Shown here in pieces: positions 55,734-64,000 of a stretch of 64,000 bases of DNA. The first letter of the stretch is position 1. Each line of letters starts with the position of its first letter. The notes below the pieces were generated by a model that was given only the letters and a program-made list of their open reading frames with translations, was not told where the DNA came from and ran no database searches. Source of the DNA: Nitrospirales bacterium. Lineage in GTDB: Bacteria > Nitrospirota > Nitrospiria > Nitrospirales > UBA8639. Location: contig JAJDBM010000024.1 in NCBI GenBank assembly GCA_029261355.1, forward strand, positions 62,001-126,000, in the 5' to 3' direction. The position numbers and the translations under genes were made by a program.

Positions 55734-56885
55734 CTAAGTTTCAACGATCGGCACAATCACTTTAATCGGTTCTTCAATAGAATTTTGATGTGCGACATGC
55801 ATAAGATGCATCAGCAACCCATCGGTTAACTTCTGGCCTTTTGTCACAATAATTTGCCCTTTATCGTCTCGAACACCGTCCGCAAGAATCATGTCTGAAG
55901 TTAATGCCTCTAATGATAATTCCATAACCGTGTAGGTCTTTTCTTTCTCAAACGTTTGCTTAAGCGCGTCAAGGCTAACAGGATCATACCATCCCTCTCG
56001 TTCCTGCATTACAGTAAAGGCTCCAACTCGATCCATCCCACTGACTTCCAACGTATCAAAGTCTAGAACGATCTTCAGCATGCGGGATTCAATGGGAATC
56101 GATCGTCCAACACAGGACACGTCTGTCGGTGGCCCCGTGCCATCGAACCGCTTTTCTTGAAAGCGAATGATCTTTCCAATGTCCTCCATCCGAGGAATAC
56201 GTTCGAGTAAATCAGCGCCAATTTGTGGATATTGATCTAACAATTGCTCTTCCTGCGTCGTAAGCGGTTCCCCACCGTACTTTTTTCGTAGTATGTCTTC
56301 TGACATGGTCACCGCCCCAATTTGCGATAACATTGAGGCGGTTTCAAGAACCCACGTATATTCCAATCCCATCGGTCGAGCCATCGCCCTAAGATGTCGT
56401 TGGATGCGAGAAGTCCGTCCGAACGCTTCTGGATTCGATAATGAGAACACTTCAATAAGACTCTTCAAACAACTCTTCAGTGTTCGCTCCAGAACATCTC
56501 GTTCGACTCGCAGCATCCGATTCTGTTCCAAGCCAGCCTCAATGGTCTCAAGAAGCAATTCATGTGGACAGGGCTTTGAGAGAAATCGAAAGACGGCACC
56601 ATCATTCACGGCCTTCATCGCTGTCGGAACATCAGCATACCCCGTAATGAGTATCCGAGAGGCATCTGGCATTTGAGTTTTGACTCGGTTTAAGAAATCA
56701 ACTCCATCAATATTTGGCATTCGAAAGTCAGACACCACGACTGAAAATGGCCCATCCGTGCCTAATTTCTCCAATCCCCATTCAGGCCCTAGAGCTGTTT
56801 CAATATCAAACCCTTTACGAAACTGTCGTTGGTAGGTCTCCAAGACATTGCGACTATCATCAACAAATAAGATTTTTTCAGGCAC
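55734..56885 (-). CDS. Response regulator with degenerate HD-GYP output domain
   Basis: A 383-residue protein: receiver domain (Asp9-Asp10, phospho-Asp53 in SDFRMPNIDG, Lys104 in FLSKP), then a helical domain with HD-GYP shape. The catalytic HD is SQ (187-188, in ASMLSQIGAV), and the HHE/GYP region reads FQEKRFDGTGPP, so metal ligands are lost and phosphodiesterase activity is not expected. Start GTG 56885 has AGGAG seven bases before it and overlaps the HDOD gene by eight bases. Confidence 0.82.
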   Translation of the reverse strand: MPEKILFVDDSRNVLETYQRQFRKGFDIETALGPEWGLEKLGTDGPFSVVVSDFRMPNIDGVDFLNRVKTQMPDASRILITGYADVPTAMKAVNDGAVFRFLSKPCPHELLLETIEAGLEQNRMLRVERDVLERTLKSCLKSLIEVFSLSNPEAFGRTSRIQRHLRAMARPMGLEYTWVLETASMLSQIGAVTMSEDILRKKYGGEPLTTQEEQLLDQYPQIGADLLERIPRMEDIGKIIRFQEKRFDGTGPPTDVSCVGRSIPIESRMLKIVLDFDTLEVSGMDRVGAFTVMQEREGWYDPVSLDALKQTFEKEKTYTVMELSLEALTSDMILADGVRDDKGQIIVTKGQKLTDGLLMHLMHVAHQNSIEEPIKVIVPIVET

Positions 56886-57906
56886 GTCGAAACTCCTGTT
56901 GATGAAGTGGCTCAACATATTGCTGCCATTTTGGCCAAGGATCCACGAATCCCTGACTAGATAAATATTCCCGACTTCTCTCGGACGGCATACCATCACT
57001 GTCTTGAGGCCACCCACCACCATCGAGAATATTCGCTGCATACACCGCAATACTTGGAGTCAATCCAAGCCGATTGCATCCGAACGGCTCATCGTGGAAG
57101 GAAACAGCATCAACAATCACTTGGGGAAATTGTCGATGCTGAAGGTATTGAGCTCCAACAATTTCATGAGAAGTACCCAGTACATGTTGCTCAGCTCGGG
57201 CCAAGGTGAGACTTTTTCGCCTCGCACAGGCCATCACATCCATATACCGAGATGAATCGAACGAAGCCGCCAGAATGGCCAAGCCAATATCATGTGAAAA
57301 TCCTGCGATGCAGGCTTGCCCCATGAGACTTGACGCACACTGTTCCTCCTTCGCAAGAATTCCTGCCAAACACCCCGTACGTAAACTATGCTGCCACAAT
57401 GACTCTGGGCTAAAGGGTAAGTTCGTTTTTTTCTCTAAGAAAGCAAACACCTCAGCAACAATTAAACAGTGCTTCACCATCTCAGGCCCTAACCACATGA
57501 TTCCTTGATCCATGGTCTTCGGCTCATAATCGAACACCAGCCACATCGCATGAAGTAGTTGGATTAATTTTGTCTTCACGCCCTCATCAGGTCCAAGTCC
57601 CACATCTCTGATCTGAGAAAAGGGTTCAATCCCACAAGAGACCCGCTCATATTCAAGATGGTTTTGAGAATTCACCAATACAACCAATGGGGCAGAATTA
57701 TGAGCATACCCATCGGCACGTTCATCCATGGATATGTGCTCAATAGTATAGGTGGTCCCAAGCAAATCGAAGCTGCATGTACCCTGGGTCCAATCCATGT
57801 CATCTGGTACAAGCCAAATTGACTCACCTCCATCCTGCTCCATCGAAGATCTCTGATCTGTGCACACAATATGCCGAGACATCATCATAGATTTACACCG
57901 ATACAT
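56878..57906 (-). CDS. HDOD/HD-type signalling protein
   Basis: A 342-residue protein. N-terminal 130 residues have no recognised domain. An HDOD/HD-type region (about 135-290) has HD at 205-206 in GFSHDIGLAIL, with further His at 173, 247 and 271 (GTSHEIVGAQYL, SFHDEP). It overlaps the kinase upstream by 22 bases and the receiver protein downstream by eight, so the three are translationally linked. GGAG is four bases before ATG 57906. Confidence 0.8.
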   Translation of the reverse strand: MYRCKSMMMSRHIVCTDQRSSMEQDGGESIWLVPDDMDWTQGTCSFDLLGTTYTIEHISMDERADGYAHNSAPLVVLVNSQNHLEYERVSCGIEPFSQIRDVGLGPDEGVKTKLIQLLHAMWLVFDYEPKTMDQGIMWLGPEMVKHCLIVAEVFAFLEKKTNLPFSPESLWQHSLRTGCLAGILAKEEQCASSLMGQACIAGFSHDIGLAILAASFDSSRYMDVMACARRKSLTLARAEQHVLGTSHEIVGAQYLQHRQFPQVIVDAVSFHDEPFGCNRLGLTPSIAVYAANILDGGGWPQDSDGMPSERSREYLSSQGFVDPWPKWQQYVEPLHQQEFRRA

Positions 57907-59654
57907 TCGACTCCAATTAAGACCAAAGGAAGACGCACAATGAAAGTCGTCTCGCGCAAGGGAATAGATTCGAAGGACAAATAACCACCATGATTTTTCA
58001 CAACAATAGAATGAGCCAACGATAAGCCTTGCCCCGTCCCGACCCCAACCTCTTTAGTTGTGAAAAATAAATCAAATACTTGTGCTTGTATGGATTGAGG
58101 AATTCCCACTCCCGTGTCTGACACTCGAACCTCGACCCACTCATGGTCGTATTGAGTACTAATTGTAATAGTGCCTTTGTCTGATGAGTTCTTTGTAAGA
58201 TTACTCTGAATTGCCTGCGCCGCATTGATCAGCAAATTGAGCCATACTTGAGTTAATTGAGAAAGAATGCAGGGAACAGGCGGAAGGTCAGTAGCAAAAT
58301 CCGTCACCACTTCAGCAACATCTTTCCATTCTTTCCTTGAAAGCGTAACGGCGCTCTCCAGGGAATGATTTACATCGACAAGTGCCTTTTCTCCTGTACC
58401 AGGGTGCGAGAATTCATTCATTGCGCGGACAATTTCAGTGACACGGTCAGTTCCTGCTAGGCTTTGGGTCAACACCGAAGGAATCTCCTTCAAGAGATAC
58501 TCGAGATCAATCTCCTTGATGACCTCGGTAACTCCTGCCAGGGCCTGATCATTTACTTCTCCATTCTGAGTTCGGTCAAGCAAATCGCCATAGGCATCAA
58601 AGAGTCGATGCAAGTCCTGAAAACTTTCTCGAAGAAATCGAATATTTTCAGAAATATAATGAAGCGGCGTATTGATTTCATGGGCGACACCCGCAGCAAG
58701 TTGTCCAATAGATTCCATCTTCTGTGCCACCACAAGCTGCGATTCAATTCGTTTTTGTTGAGTGATATCCTTTCCAAGAATCAAAATTCCAGGTCGAACA
58801 TCAAATCCCCCACTAATGGGACTGAGCGTCATTCCAAGAAATCGTTCGGCGCCAGCATTGTCAAGATAGGGCAACTCCGGTATTCGAAGAGGTTGCTGCT
58901 GCTCACGACAGTCTTGAACCGCAATCATGAACACATCCCAATTCCATTGTATGGGAATAGACTGAACCGGGTTCCCCAAAACGGTAGAAGAAAAAATACC
59001 GAAGGTCTGTTCAGCTGGGATATTCCATCGAACAATACGGTTATGTTCATCCAACCCAATTAATATAGAAGAAATAGCCGACACCAGCCCTTCGGTTTCA
59101 ACAAATGCTCGTTGAAGTGCCTTTTCCGCTTGAACAAGTGATGCCACATGACGCCTTGACTTGAGTTCGAGACCCCATTTATGTGTTAAAGAATCCGCTA
59201 ATTGTTGCACTTCAATCATGTCGAACGGCTTACGAAGGATGAGGAGCTTTTCACTATGTCCCAGTCGTTGCGTCATCTCCCCCCAATGATGATCTGAGTA
59301 GGCTGTACACACGACAATTTGCAGGTCAGGATCAACCTTCCATAATTGCTCAATTGTCTGCACCCCGTCCCAACCTGGAGGCATACGCATATCAACAAAA
59401 GCCATCGCAAATGGCCGATTGTCCTCAAGAGCTTTTTTGACCAATACCAACCCAATTTCCCCCTGATCTGCACATTCAACTTCAAAGCTCTGAGCAGTAG
59501 ATAAACCTCGCATTTCTCCAAACAATGCAGCCTCAGCCGCAGCAAGTTCATTTCCTGCATTAGCTGCCGTTAATATTTTGCGGAAATCTTCATGGATGGC
59601 TTGATTATCATCAATCACCAATATTCGCCGGCTCTCGGGAAGGCTAGTTCTCAT
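57885..59654 (-). CDS. Receiver-PAS histidine kinase, paralogue A
   Basis: A 589-residue protein: N-terminal receiver (Asp15-Asp16, phospho-Asp88 in VDMRMPPGWDG), a PAS domain (about 188-300), a HisKA with His325 in AGVAHEINTPLHY, and HATPase_c with N-box LLINAAQ (Asn477), DTGVGIP and GTGQGLSLAHSIV. No membrane segment, so it is a soluble, cytoplasmic kinase. It resembles the protein at 60315 in its receiver. Downstream HDOD and RR genes overlap, so they may form a pathway. Confidence 0.88.
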   Translation of the reverse strand: MRTSLPESRRILVIDDNQAIHEDFRKILTAANAGNELAAAEAALFGEMRGLSTAQSFEVECADQGEIGLVLVKKALEDNRPFAMAFVDMRMPPGWDGVQTIEQLWKVDPDLQIVVCTAYSDHHWGEMTQRLGHSEKLLILRKPFDMIEVQQLADSLTHKWGLELKSRRHVASLVQAEKALQRAFVETEGLVSAISSILIGLDEHNRIVRWNIPAEQTFGIFSSTVLGNPVQSIPIQWNWDVFMIAVQDCREQQQPLRIPELPYLDNAGAERFLGMTLSPISGGFDVRPGILILGKDITQQKRIESQLVVAQKMESIGQLAAGVAHEINTPLHYISENIRFLRESFQDLHRLFDAYGDLLDRTQNGEVNDQALAGVTEVIKEIDLEYLLKEIPSVLTQSLAGTDRVTEIVRAMNEFSHPGTGEKALVDVNHSLESAVTLSRKEWKDVAEVVTDFATDLPPVPCILSQLTQVWLNLLINAAQAIQSNLTKNSSDKGTITISTQYDHEWVEVRVSDTGVGIPQSIQAQVFDLFFTTKEVGVGTGQGLSLAHSIVVKNHGGYLSFESIPLRETTFIVRLPLVLIGVECIGVNL

Positions 59655-60314
59655 TAAGTAATTGTTTCAACCTTTGCCTTAACTTGGGAAACACATTGAC
59701 TATCAAGAGGGATCGGATAAAGAAATGTCGTGATTTTCTATGCTTTTTGTTTTTTCGGACATCGGGAAGGAACTCTTAACCCACAACATTGACGCAAAAG
59801 CACTGTATTCAACACAAACTCCTCGAAATCCACTGTATTGAGTCATTGAAAATGCTCTCAAGGAAATGCGTAAAATAATGATAGTCACGGTGAAAAGGCA
59901 GTCTATTTACACAATCTTTTCTTTGGGAATTTCCGTGCAACAATTTCCCTCTCTGTTCACCAGAGCTTCAATCACAACGCTGACAACCCTTCTTTACCTC
60001 AGGTCCACATTCATCGCCCAATCGAGCGCAATTGGACTCCTCGACACAGGCGATGTCGATTGACCAAATGCCCAGGGTGTTGGAACCAGCGCCACACTCT
60101 AATCTGGAGGAGGAACCTTGGCGGACCTGGAATCGCTTTTGTCGGTCATGGTAATTCCGTTGATGTGATCAGGCTTCCATCAGCACACGAACGATTCATG
60201 TGTGTGACAGGCCACCATTTAGGACCTAGCACAAGATAGCATTTGGGTTCGCCTCACTTAGGGCTGATAGGATTGGGATGTGGGGAAAGATAAAGAAAGG
60301 CACTCATGAAGCGT
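59655..60314. other. Intergenic region between the two kinases
   Basis: About 660 bases without a normal gene. A start-less open frame on the minus strand (59968-60168) encodes a cysteine-rich stretch, CVEESNCARLGDECG and CQRCD at its end, with an overlapping short ATG frame (MTDKSDSRSAKVPPPD). It could be a frameshifted small gene; see findings. No terminator is clear. Confidence 0.5.
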
Positions 60315-62285
60315 CTATTTCAACATAGCGAATGAGAGTGGAGTCATGCTGTGACTATCGGACGTCCCTATCGGAAGGGTCAAAATCAGCGTGGCTCCGC
60401 ATCCAAGGCCTTGACTCCTGACATGAAGTGAACCACCCATATTTTTGGCTAATAAGGCCCCGCTGTGCAAACCAAATCCATGACCTTCTTTTTTGGTGGT
60501 AAACCCTTGAGAAAAAATACGCGTCACATGATCCTGATGGATTCCCTCACCCGTATCAGACACTTCAAGTTTCACCATATTCTTTTTATCAGGGGTAAGA
60601 CCAATACGAACCGTCAAGATTCGTTCATCAACTGCCTGCATAGCTTGCACACTATTGCGAACCAAATTCACCAAAATTTGCAAAACCTGATGTTTATCAA
60701 CCATCACCTCAGGAATATCTTGATAGTCTTTGGTAAGGTTCACTACGACTTGATCCAGTAACAACTTGTTAATAGACAACGCTTGTTCGACGAGATCCGC
60801 TAAGATCACTGGTTCAAGTAGCCCACCTGCCTTGACCATGCCTTGCTGCATCGCGACACATTCTTTGGCATGTTCAGCACTTCCAATGAGCGATTCCAAC
60901 TCCTTGGTGGTGACCTCTTGCTCTTTAAGCAAGTGTTCAGCCAATTGTGCAAGATAGCCAGGAATCTGTTTTCCCTTCACATCTTGTGAAAGATAGATGC
61001 CGAGATCCTCATTGTGTTCGTTCAGCAGCTGTGACACCTTTCGAACATCTCCCACCAGAGACTGTCGAATAGTGGTAGTCATGATCCCAACAGACACATT
61101 GATGCTATTCAACACATTCCCCACATTATGCAACACACTCGTGGCCACATCGGCCATACCAAGACGACGAGAGGTTTCAACTAATCGATCTTGTAATTGA
61201 TGCCGTTCTTCATCCATACGCTTTCGCTCAGTAATGTCTTGAGCTACACAAACTAAACCCTGAATCGTCCCCTTTTCATCCTTCATTAATGAACCAGAAA
61301 GAGAAATGGGAATGGTTTGCCCATTCTTTGCCAGATACGACGTTTCTACGTTTTTCACTGACCCGTAGCAATACAGGGCTTCAATAATAGAACCTTGTGC
61401 CAGTTCTTCTCCAAATATTTTACTGGGGGACTCCCGAATCAGTTCTTCCTCCGCATACCCCAGCAAGCATAACAATGCTCGATTGACAGCACTAATCGCC
61501 ATATTGGAATCAATGACTAAGAGCATATCGGCCATTGATTCGATGATATTTTCCATATGAGCTTTTGCCGCCGATAGCTCATCTCTTGCCGTCGCCAGTT
61601 CAATGTTTTTCCGCTCCAAATCTTGAGCCGTTTTTGCATTTCGTTCGCTCGCCTGTCGTCGACGTTCAATGTCCTGCAACAACCGGGCATTGGCTTCTTG
61701 TAGCTGCATCGTTCGCTCCATCGCCACAGACGATAATCCATCAAAATGAAATCGTGTCCGTTGTGCGAGAGTCCACTTGTGCGTTAAGGAAATGGCAATT
61801 TGTTGAACCTCAATAGGCTCAAACGGCTTACGAAGAATCAAAAGCCGATCACTATAGGCTAATTCACCTATAACTTGATCCCACGGAATATCTGAATAGG
61901 CGGTACAAAGGACACATTGAAGGGAGGAGTCCACAGCCCACATCTTGGCAATCGTTTCGCTTCCCGACCAACCCAGCCCTAGCCGCATATCAATAAACGC
62001 AAGAGCAATTGGCTTATTTGCCTCAAAAGCCTCTTGAATGACAACCAATCCCGACATTCCATCATCAACGCATTTCACGTCATACCTTGGAATTTTTGAG
62101 GCCGAAAGGGTATCACCGAAGAGAACAGCATTCGTTGCTGAGAGATCCGAAGGAACTCCCTCGTCAGGCATTCTTAATATATGTCGAAAATCTGAATGGA
62201 TATCCCGATTGTCATCCACAACCAAAATACGTCGATTCAGTTCTTCGTCAGTATGCATTAGCTCCGACATAGGCTCCCATACCAT
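60315..62285 (-). CDS. Receiver-PAS histidine kinase, paralogue B
   Basis: About 656 residues: N-terminal receiver (phospho-Asp in FIDMRLGLGWSG), a coiled coil (ERRRQASERNAKTAQDLERK), a PAS domain, a HisKA-like part with the probable phospho-His in SVLHNVGNVLNSI, and HATPase_c with LVRNSVQAMQ, DTGEGI and KKEGHGFGLHSGA. The start is uncertain: a TTG at 62309 opens the frame, ATGs at 62285, 62270 and 62258 follow. Nine or more bases separate it from the Rcp1-like gene, so it is in one operon with it. Confidence 0.86.
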   Translation of the reverse strand: MVWEPMSELMHTDEELNRRILVVDDNRDIHSDFRHILRMPDEGVPSDLSATNAVLFGDTLSASKIPRYDVKCVDDGMSGLVVIQEAFEANKPIALAFIDMRLGLGWSGSETIAKMWAVDSSLQCVLCTAYSDIPWDQVIGELAYSDRLLILRKPFEPIEVQQIAISLTHKWTLAQRTRFHFDGLSSVAMERTMQLQEANARLLQDIERRRQASERNAKTAQDLERKNIELATARDELSAAKAHMENIIESMADMLLVIDSNMAISAVNRALLCLLGYAEEELIRESPSKIFGEELAQGSIIEALYCYGSVKNVETSYLAKNGQTIPISLSGSLMKDEKGTIQGLVCVAQDITERKRMDEERHQLQDRLVETSRRLGMADVATSVLHNVGNVLNSINVSVGIMTTTIRQSLVGDVRKVSQLLNEHNEDLGIYLSQDVKGKQIPGYLAQLAEHLLKEQEVTTKELESLIGSAEHAKECVAMQQGMVKAGGLLEPVILADLVEQALSINKLLLDQVVVNLTKDYQDIPEVMVDKHQVLQILVNLVRNSVQAMQAVDERILTVRIGLTPDKKNMVKLEVSDTGEGIHQDHVTRIFSQGFTTKKEGHGFGLHSGALLAKNMGGSLHVRSQGLGCGATLILTLPIGTSDSHSMTPLSFAMLK

Positions 62286-62318
62286 ATCTAGTAAAGTTAT
62301 CCCCCTCAATAACGGCCT

Positions 62319-62804
62319 CTACTGCAACGAACTCTGATGACCTAACGTTGAGCGTGGAACGGAATTCACTTTCCCTCGATATCGCGTTAATCCCTTCATG
62401 AATTCGAGATAGCCATCTAAGCTATTGGGTTTGGTAATAAACGAATGAGCTCCAAGGTTATAGGCGCTATCAATATGTTTAGCCACTCGCGACGTGGTCA
62501 GAACCAACACAGGAATATCTTGTAAATTGGGATCCGCTTTAATTTCTACTAACGCAGTACAGCCATCTTTTTTTGGCATGTTCAAGTCTAGTAATATGAC
62601 TCCAGGACGAGGGGCCACAGCCGCATCGGCATAGGAGCCATCATGAGTCAGATAGTTCATCAACTCTTCACCGTCATGTACAAATCGTAGCTCCTGACCA
62701 AACCGACATTCATCCCAAGCCGCCTGTGCGACCAAACAATCATCGGTGCTGTCATCAGCCATTAACACGACAAATGGAACCGTTTGCATGCAGGTATTCA
62801 TCAT
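62319..62804 (-). CDS. Single-domain response regulator, Rcp1-like
   Basis: A 161-residue receiver with no output domain. Acidic pair in MADDSTDDCLVAQAAW, phospho-Asp in GVILLDLNMPKKDG, Thr/Ser in LTTSRV, Lys in FITKP. The long loop between strand 2 and 3 (LMNYLTHDGSYADAAVAPRP) is typical of Rcp1-like regulators that partner phytochrome kinases. Strong AAGGAGG before ATG. It lies downstream of a riboswitch and terminator. Confidence 0.9.
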   Translation of the reverse strand: MMNTCMQTVPFVVLMADDSTDDCLVAQAAWDECRFGQELRFVHDGEELMNYLTHDGSYADAAVAPRPGVILLDLNMPKKDGCTALVEIKADPNLQDIPVLVLTTSRVAKHIDSAYNLGAHSFITKPNSLDGYLEFMKGLTRYRGKVNSVPRSTLGHQSSLQ

Positions 62805-63211
62805 CTCGCCCTCCTTTATATCTCATTAGGACCCTATGAACCTCATAGCCTCATACACTTCGAATCGCATCATCTATCAACACGCCGTCCTCAAGAATGT
62901 CACTCTCCCCCATTCCTTTGAGAATGACCATCCGAATTCTATTCCCTCTCACAACGTTCGAGTGTTCCCACACACAATACGACCACTCGGCCCAGCTTGA
63001 ATGCGAAGAGGTCTTAATGGAAATAATGGGATAAACATGTCAATGGAGTAGAATTTTTGAGAAATCGGTACGCCTACATTGTTCCCAGTCAAAGAGACCA
63101 CATGAATAAGGAACCGTCTTAAAGCGATAGACTGATAAATGAAAAAATCAGGAGGACGGAAAGGTCAAGGCTGAGCAGGTAGGAAACGCGAGAAGCAGAC
63201 GTGAGTCCAAG
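62805..63211. other. Leader region between terminator and Rcp1-like gene
   Basis: About 400 bases downstream of the riboswitch terminator. No strong gene. On the minus strand there is a 29-codon ATG frame (62949-63038) and an overlapping frame that reads coding-like (VVRGNRIRMVILKGMGESDI to stop 62851). Neither has a good ribosome site. This may be a small or broken gene. Confidence 0.45.
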
Positions 63212-63240
63212 AAACACAAACGCCCATCCAAAGATGGGCG
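63212..63240 (-). terminator. Intrinsic terminator behind the GEMM riboswitch
   Basis: CGCCCATC and GATGGGCG form a perfect eight-pair stem (63221-63240) with a four-base loop, followed on the minus strand by TTTGTGTTT (63212-63220). It is 20-30 bases after the aptamer, the position of an expression platform. Confidence 0.75.
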
Positions 63241-63269
63241 CAAATCAGACTCAACGCTTCATTTGCCAG

Positions 63270-63360
63270 TGTGGCGGCCAGGCGAACCCCGGGAATAGAA
63301 CTTCCCCAATTCAGGTCCCTAGGCTTTGCGTCCTACCCTCTCAGATAGTTTGCCCTTTGC
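63270..63360 (-). ncRNA. Cyclic-di-GMP-I (GEMM-I) riboswitch aptamer
   Basis: On the minus strand: GGGCAAAC (63348-63355), P1b hairpin CTATC/GGTAG, core GGACGCAAAGCC (63322-63333), a P2 region with GGGAA/TTCCC stem, and GGGGTTCGCC (63281-63290) as the 3' part of P1a. Conserved GGACGCAAAGCC is a full match. It is followed by the terminator at 63221-63240 and lies upstream of the Rcp1-like regulator and receiver-kinase. The 3' half is less standard than in the aptamer at 14797-14880. Confidence 0.78.
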
Positions 63361-63365
63361 ACCCT

Positions 63366-63559
63366 GTTGTGTCTTTTATCGGCGTCGTATCATATTTCTT
63401 GAGGAAAATACTCCCTAGAATTTCCTTCCCCCAATTATCATAAAACCCTTTGCAATAAGGGGAAATAGGCTGGTCCCAATGTGTGATGCCCCTCATTCCG
63501 ATGAAGAGCTTGTACTGACACGCGACCCAGGCCCAAACCAAACCATTGTATATTGGCCA
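63366..63559. other. Region between the truncated kinase and the riboswitch
   Basis: No gene. It should hold the promoter of the riboswitch transcript; I do not see a clear sigma70 match. Confidence 0.5.
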
Positions 63560-64000
63560 CTACCTGACAATGGGGAATATCGTCTCGGACAAAGCGGTCA
63601 CTGAGTATGTTTCCTCGTCCCAAGAATCATCAAGGGGACACCCCATTGGAAGTGTGACAAGAAAGATAGATCCTTTACCAATTTCACTCTGTACCGTAAT
63701 ATGGCCTCCACACCGTTCGACAATTTTTTTACATACGGCTAACCCAATACCTGTCCCCTCGAACTCATCTCGCCGATGCAATCGTTTAAACATTCCAAAA
63801 ATTCGATCAGCATATTGAGGGTCCATCCCGATTCCTTCATCTTCAATACAGATCTGACACAATTGCTCAGCATGCGTTCCATCTTTATGACGACGTTCCT
63901 TCATTAAACATGCAGACACTCGAACAACGGGAGGCTCGCCAGGTTTATGAAACTTCAAGGCATTGCCAATCAAGTTTTGTAACAATTGCCTTATATGTGT
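63560..64000 (-). CDS. Histidine kinase, C-terminal part (5' end outside window)
   Basis: The visible 146 residues are an HATPase_c domain: N-box RQLLQNLIGNALKFH, G1-box EDEGIGMDPQYADRIFGMFKRLHRRDEFEGTGIGLA, and KKIVERCGGHITVQSEIGKGS. This subtype (FKRLH, GTGIGLA) is typical of phytochrome-like and PAS kinases, fitting the Rcp1-like regulator downstream. The frame is open to the window edge, so the sensor part lies beyond. Confidence 0.9.
   Translation of the reverse strand, partial: THIRQLLQNLIGNALKFHKPGEPPVVRVSACLMKERRHKDGTHAEQLCQICIEDEGIGMDPQYADRIFGMFKRLHRRDEFEGTGIGLAVCKKIVERCGGHITVQSEIGKGSIFLVTLPMGCPLDDSWDEETYSVTALSETIFPIVR

Noticed and set aside
59785-59815. GACGCAAAAGC resembling the GEMM core on the plus strand
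   Set aside because: The preceding GGCAAACC box, P1b hairpin and GGGTTGCC element are absent, so it is a chance match.

Overview
The window carries a dense, mostly minus-strand block of housekeeping genes from a Gram-negative-type bacterium with base composition a little under half G+C (judged by eye). The gene set (complete dcw cluster, SlyD-type FKBP, type IV pilus ATPases, sensor kinases with an N-terminal receiver domain, and two cyclic-di-GMP-I riboswitches) suggests a Nitrospirota/Nitrospira-like or deltaproteobacterial-type chromosome. That placement is inference from gene content only. I see no tRNA, rRNA or CRISPR.

Layout from left to right, with transcription mainly right to left. 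Bases 1-6244 hold plsX (cut by the window edge), rpmF, a DUF177/YceD protein, rpsR, ssb, rpsF, pth, rplY, prs and ispE. Bases 6369-11196 hold a type IV pilus motor module, pilC-pilT-pilB, followed by pgsA. PilB carries tandem MshEN-type motifs, which bind c-di-GMP in known homologues. Bases 11409-15835 hold two small plus-strand genes of unknown function, zwf, a small cysteine-rich protein preceded by a cyclic-di-GMP-I (GEMM) riboswitch, and a SlyD-like isomerase. Bases 15892-19852 hold recQ, a serine hydrolase and divIVA.

Bases 19337-40267 are the cell-wall and division cluster. In transcription order it reads rsmH, ftsL, ftsI, murE, murF, mraY, murD, ftsW, murG, murC, murB, ddl, ftsQ, ftsA, ftsZ, pgeF, yggS, yggT, divIVA. 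It starts from a perfect TTGACA/TATAAT promoter with MraZ-box-like GTGGG repeats, but mraZ is not beside it. Upstream is about 1.1 kb of decayed sequence holding an IS6-type transposase remnant.

Bases 41483-55224 hold a plus-strand unknown gene, asnS, a rhodanese, a sugar-nucleotide epimerase, tlyA, xseB, xseA, ymdB, rny, a candidate 6S-like RNA in the zapA-rny gap, zapA, a zapB-like coiled coil, a Slt lytic transglycosylase and uppS.

Bases 55328-64000 are a signalling island. It contains a zinc-ribbon membrane protein, a receiver protein with a decayed HD-GYP domain, an HDOD/HD-type protein, two paralogous receiver-PAS-kinase proteins, an Rcp1-like response regulator, a second c-di-GMP-I riboswitch followed by an intrinsic terminator, and a truncated histidine kinase. 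Two riboswitches, an MshEN pilus ATPase and a degenerate HD-GYP protein together make cyclic di-GMP the recurring regulatory theme outside the housekeeping genes.
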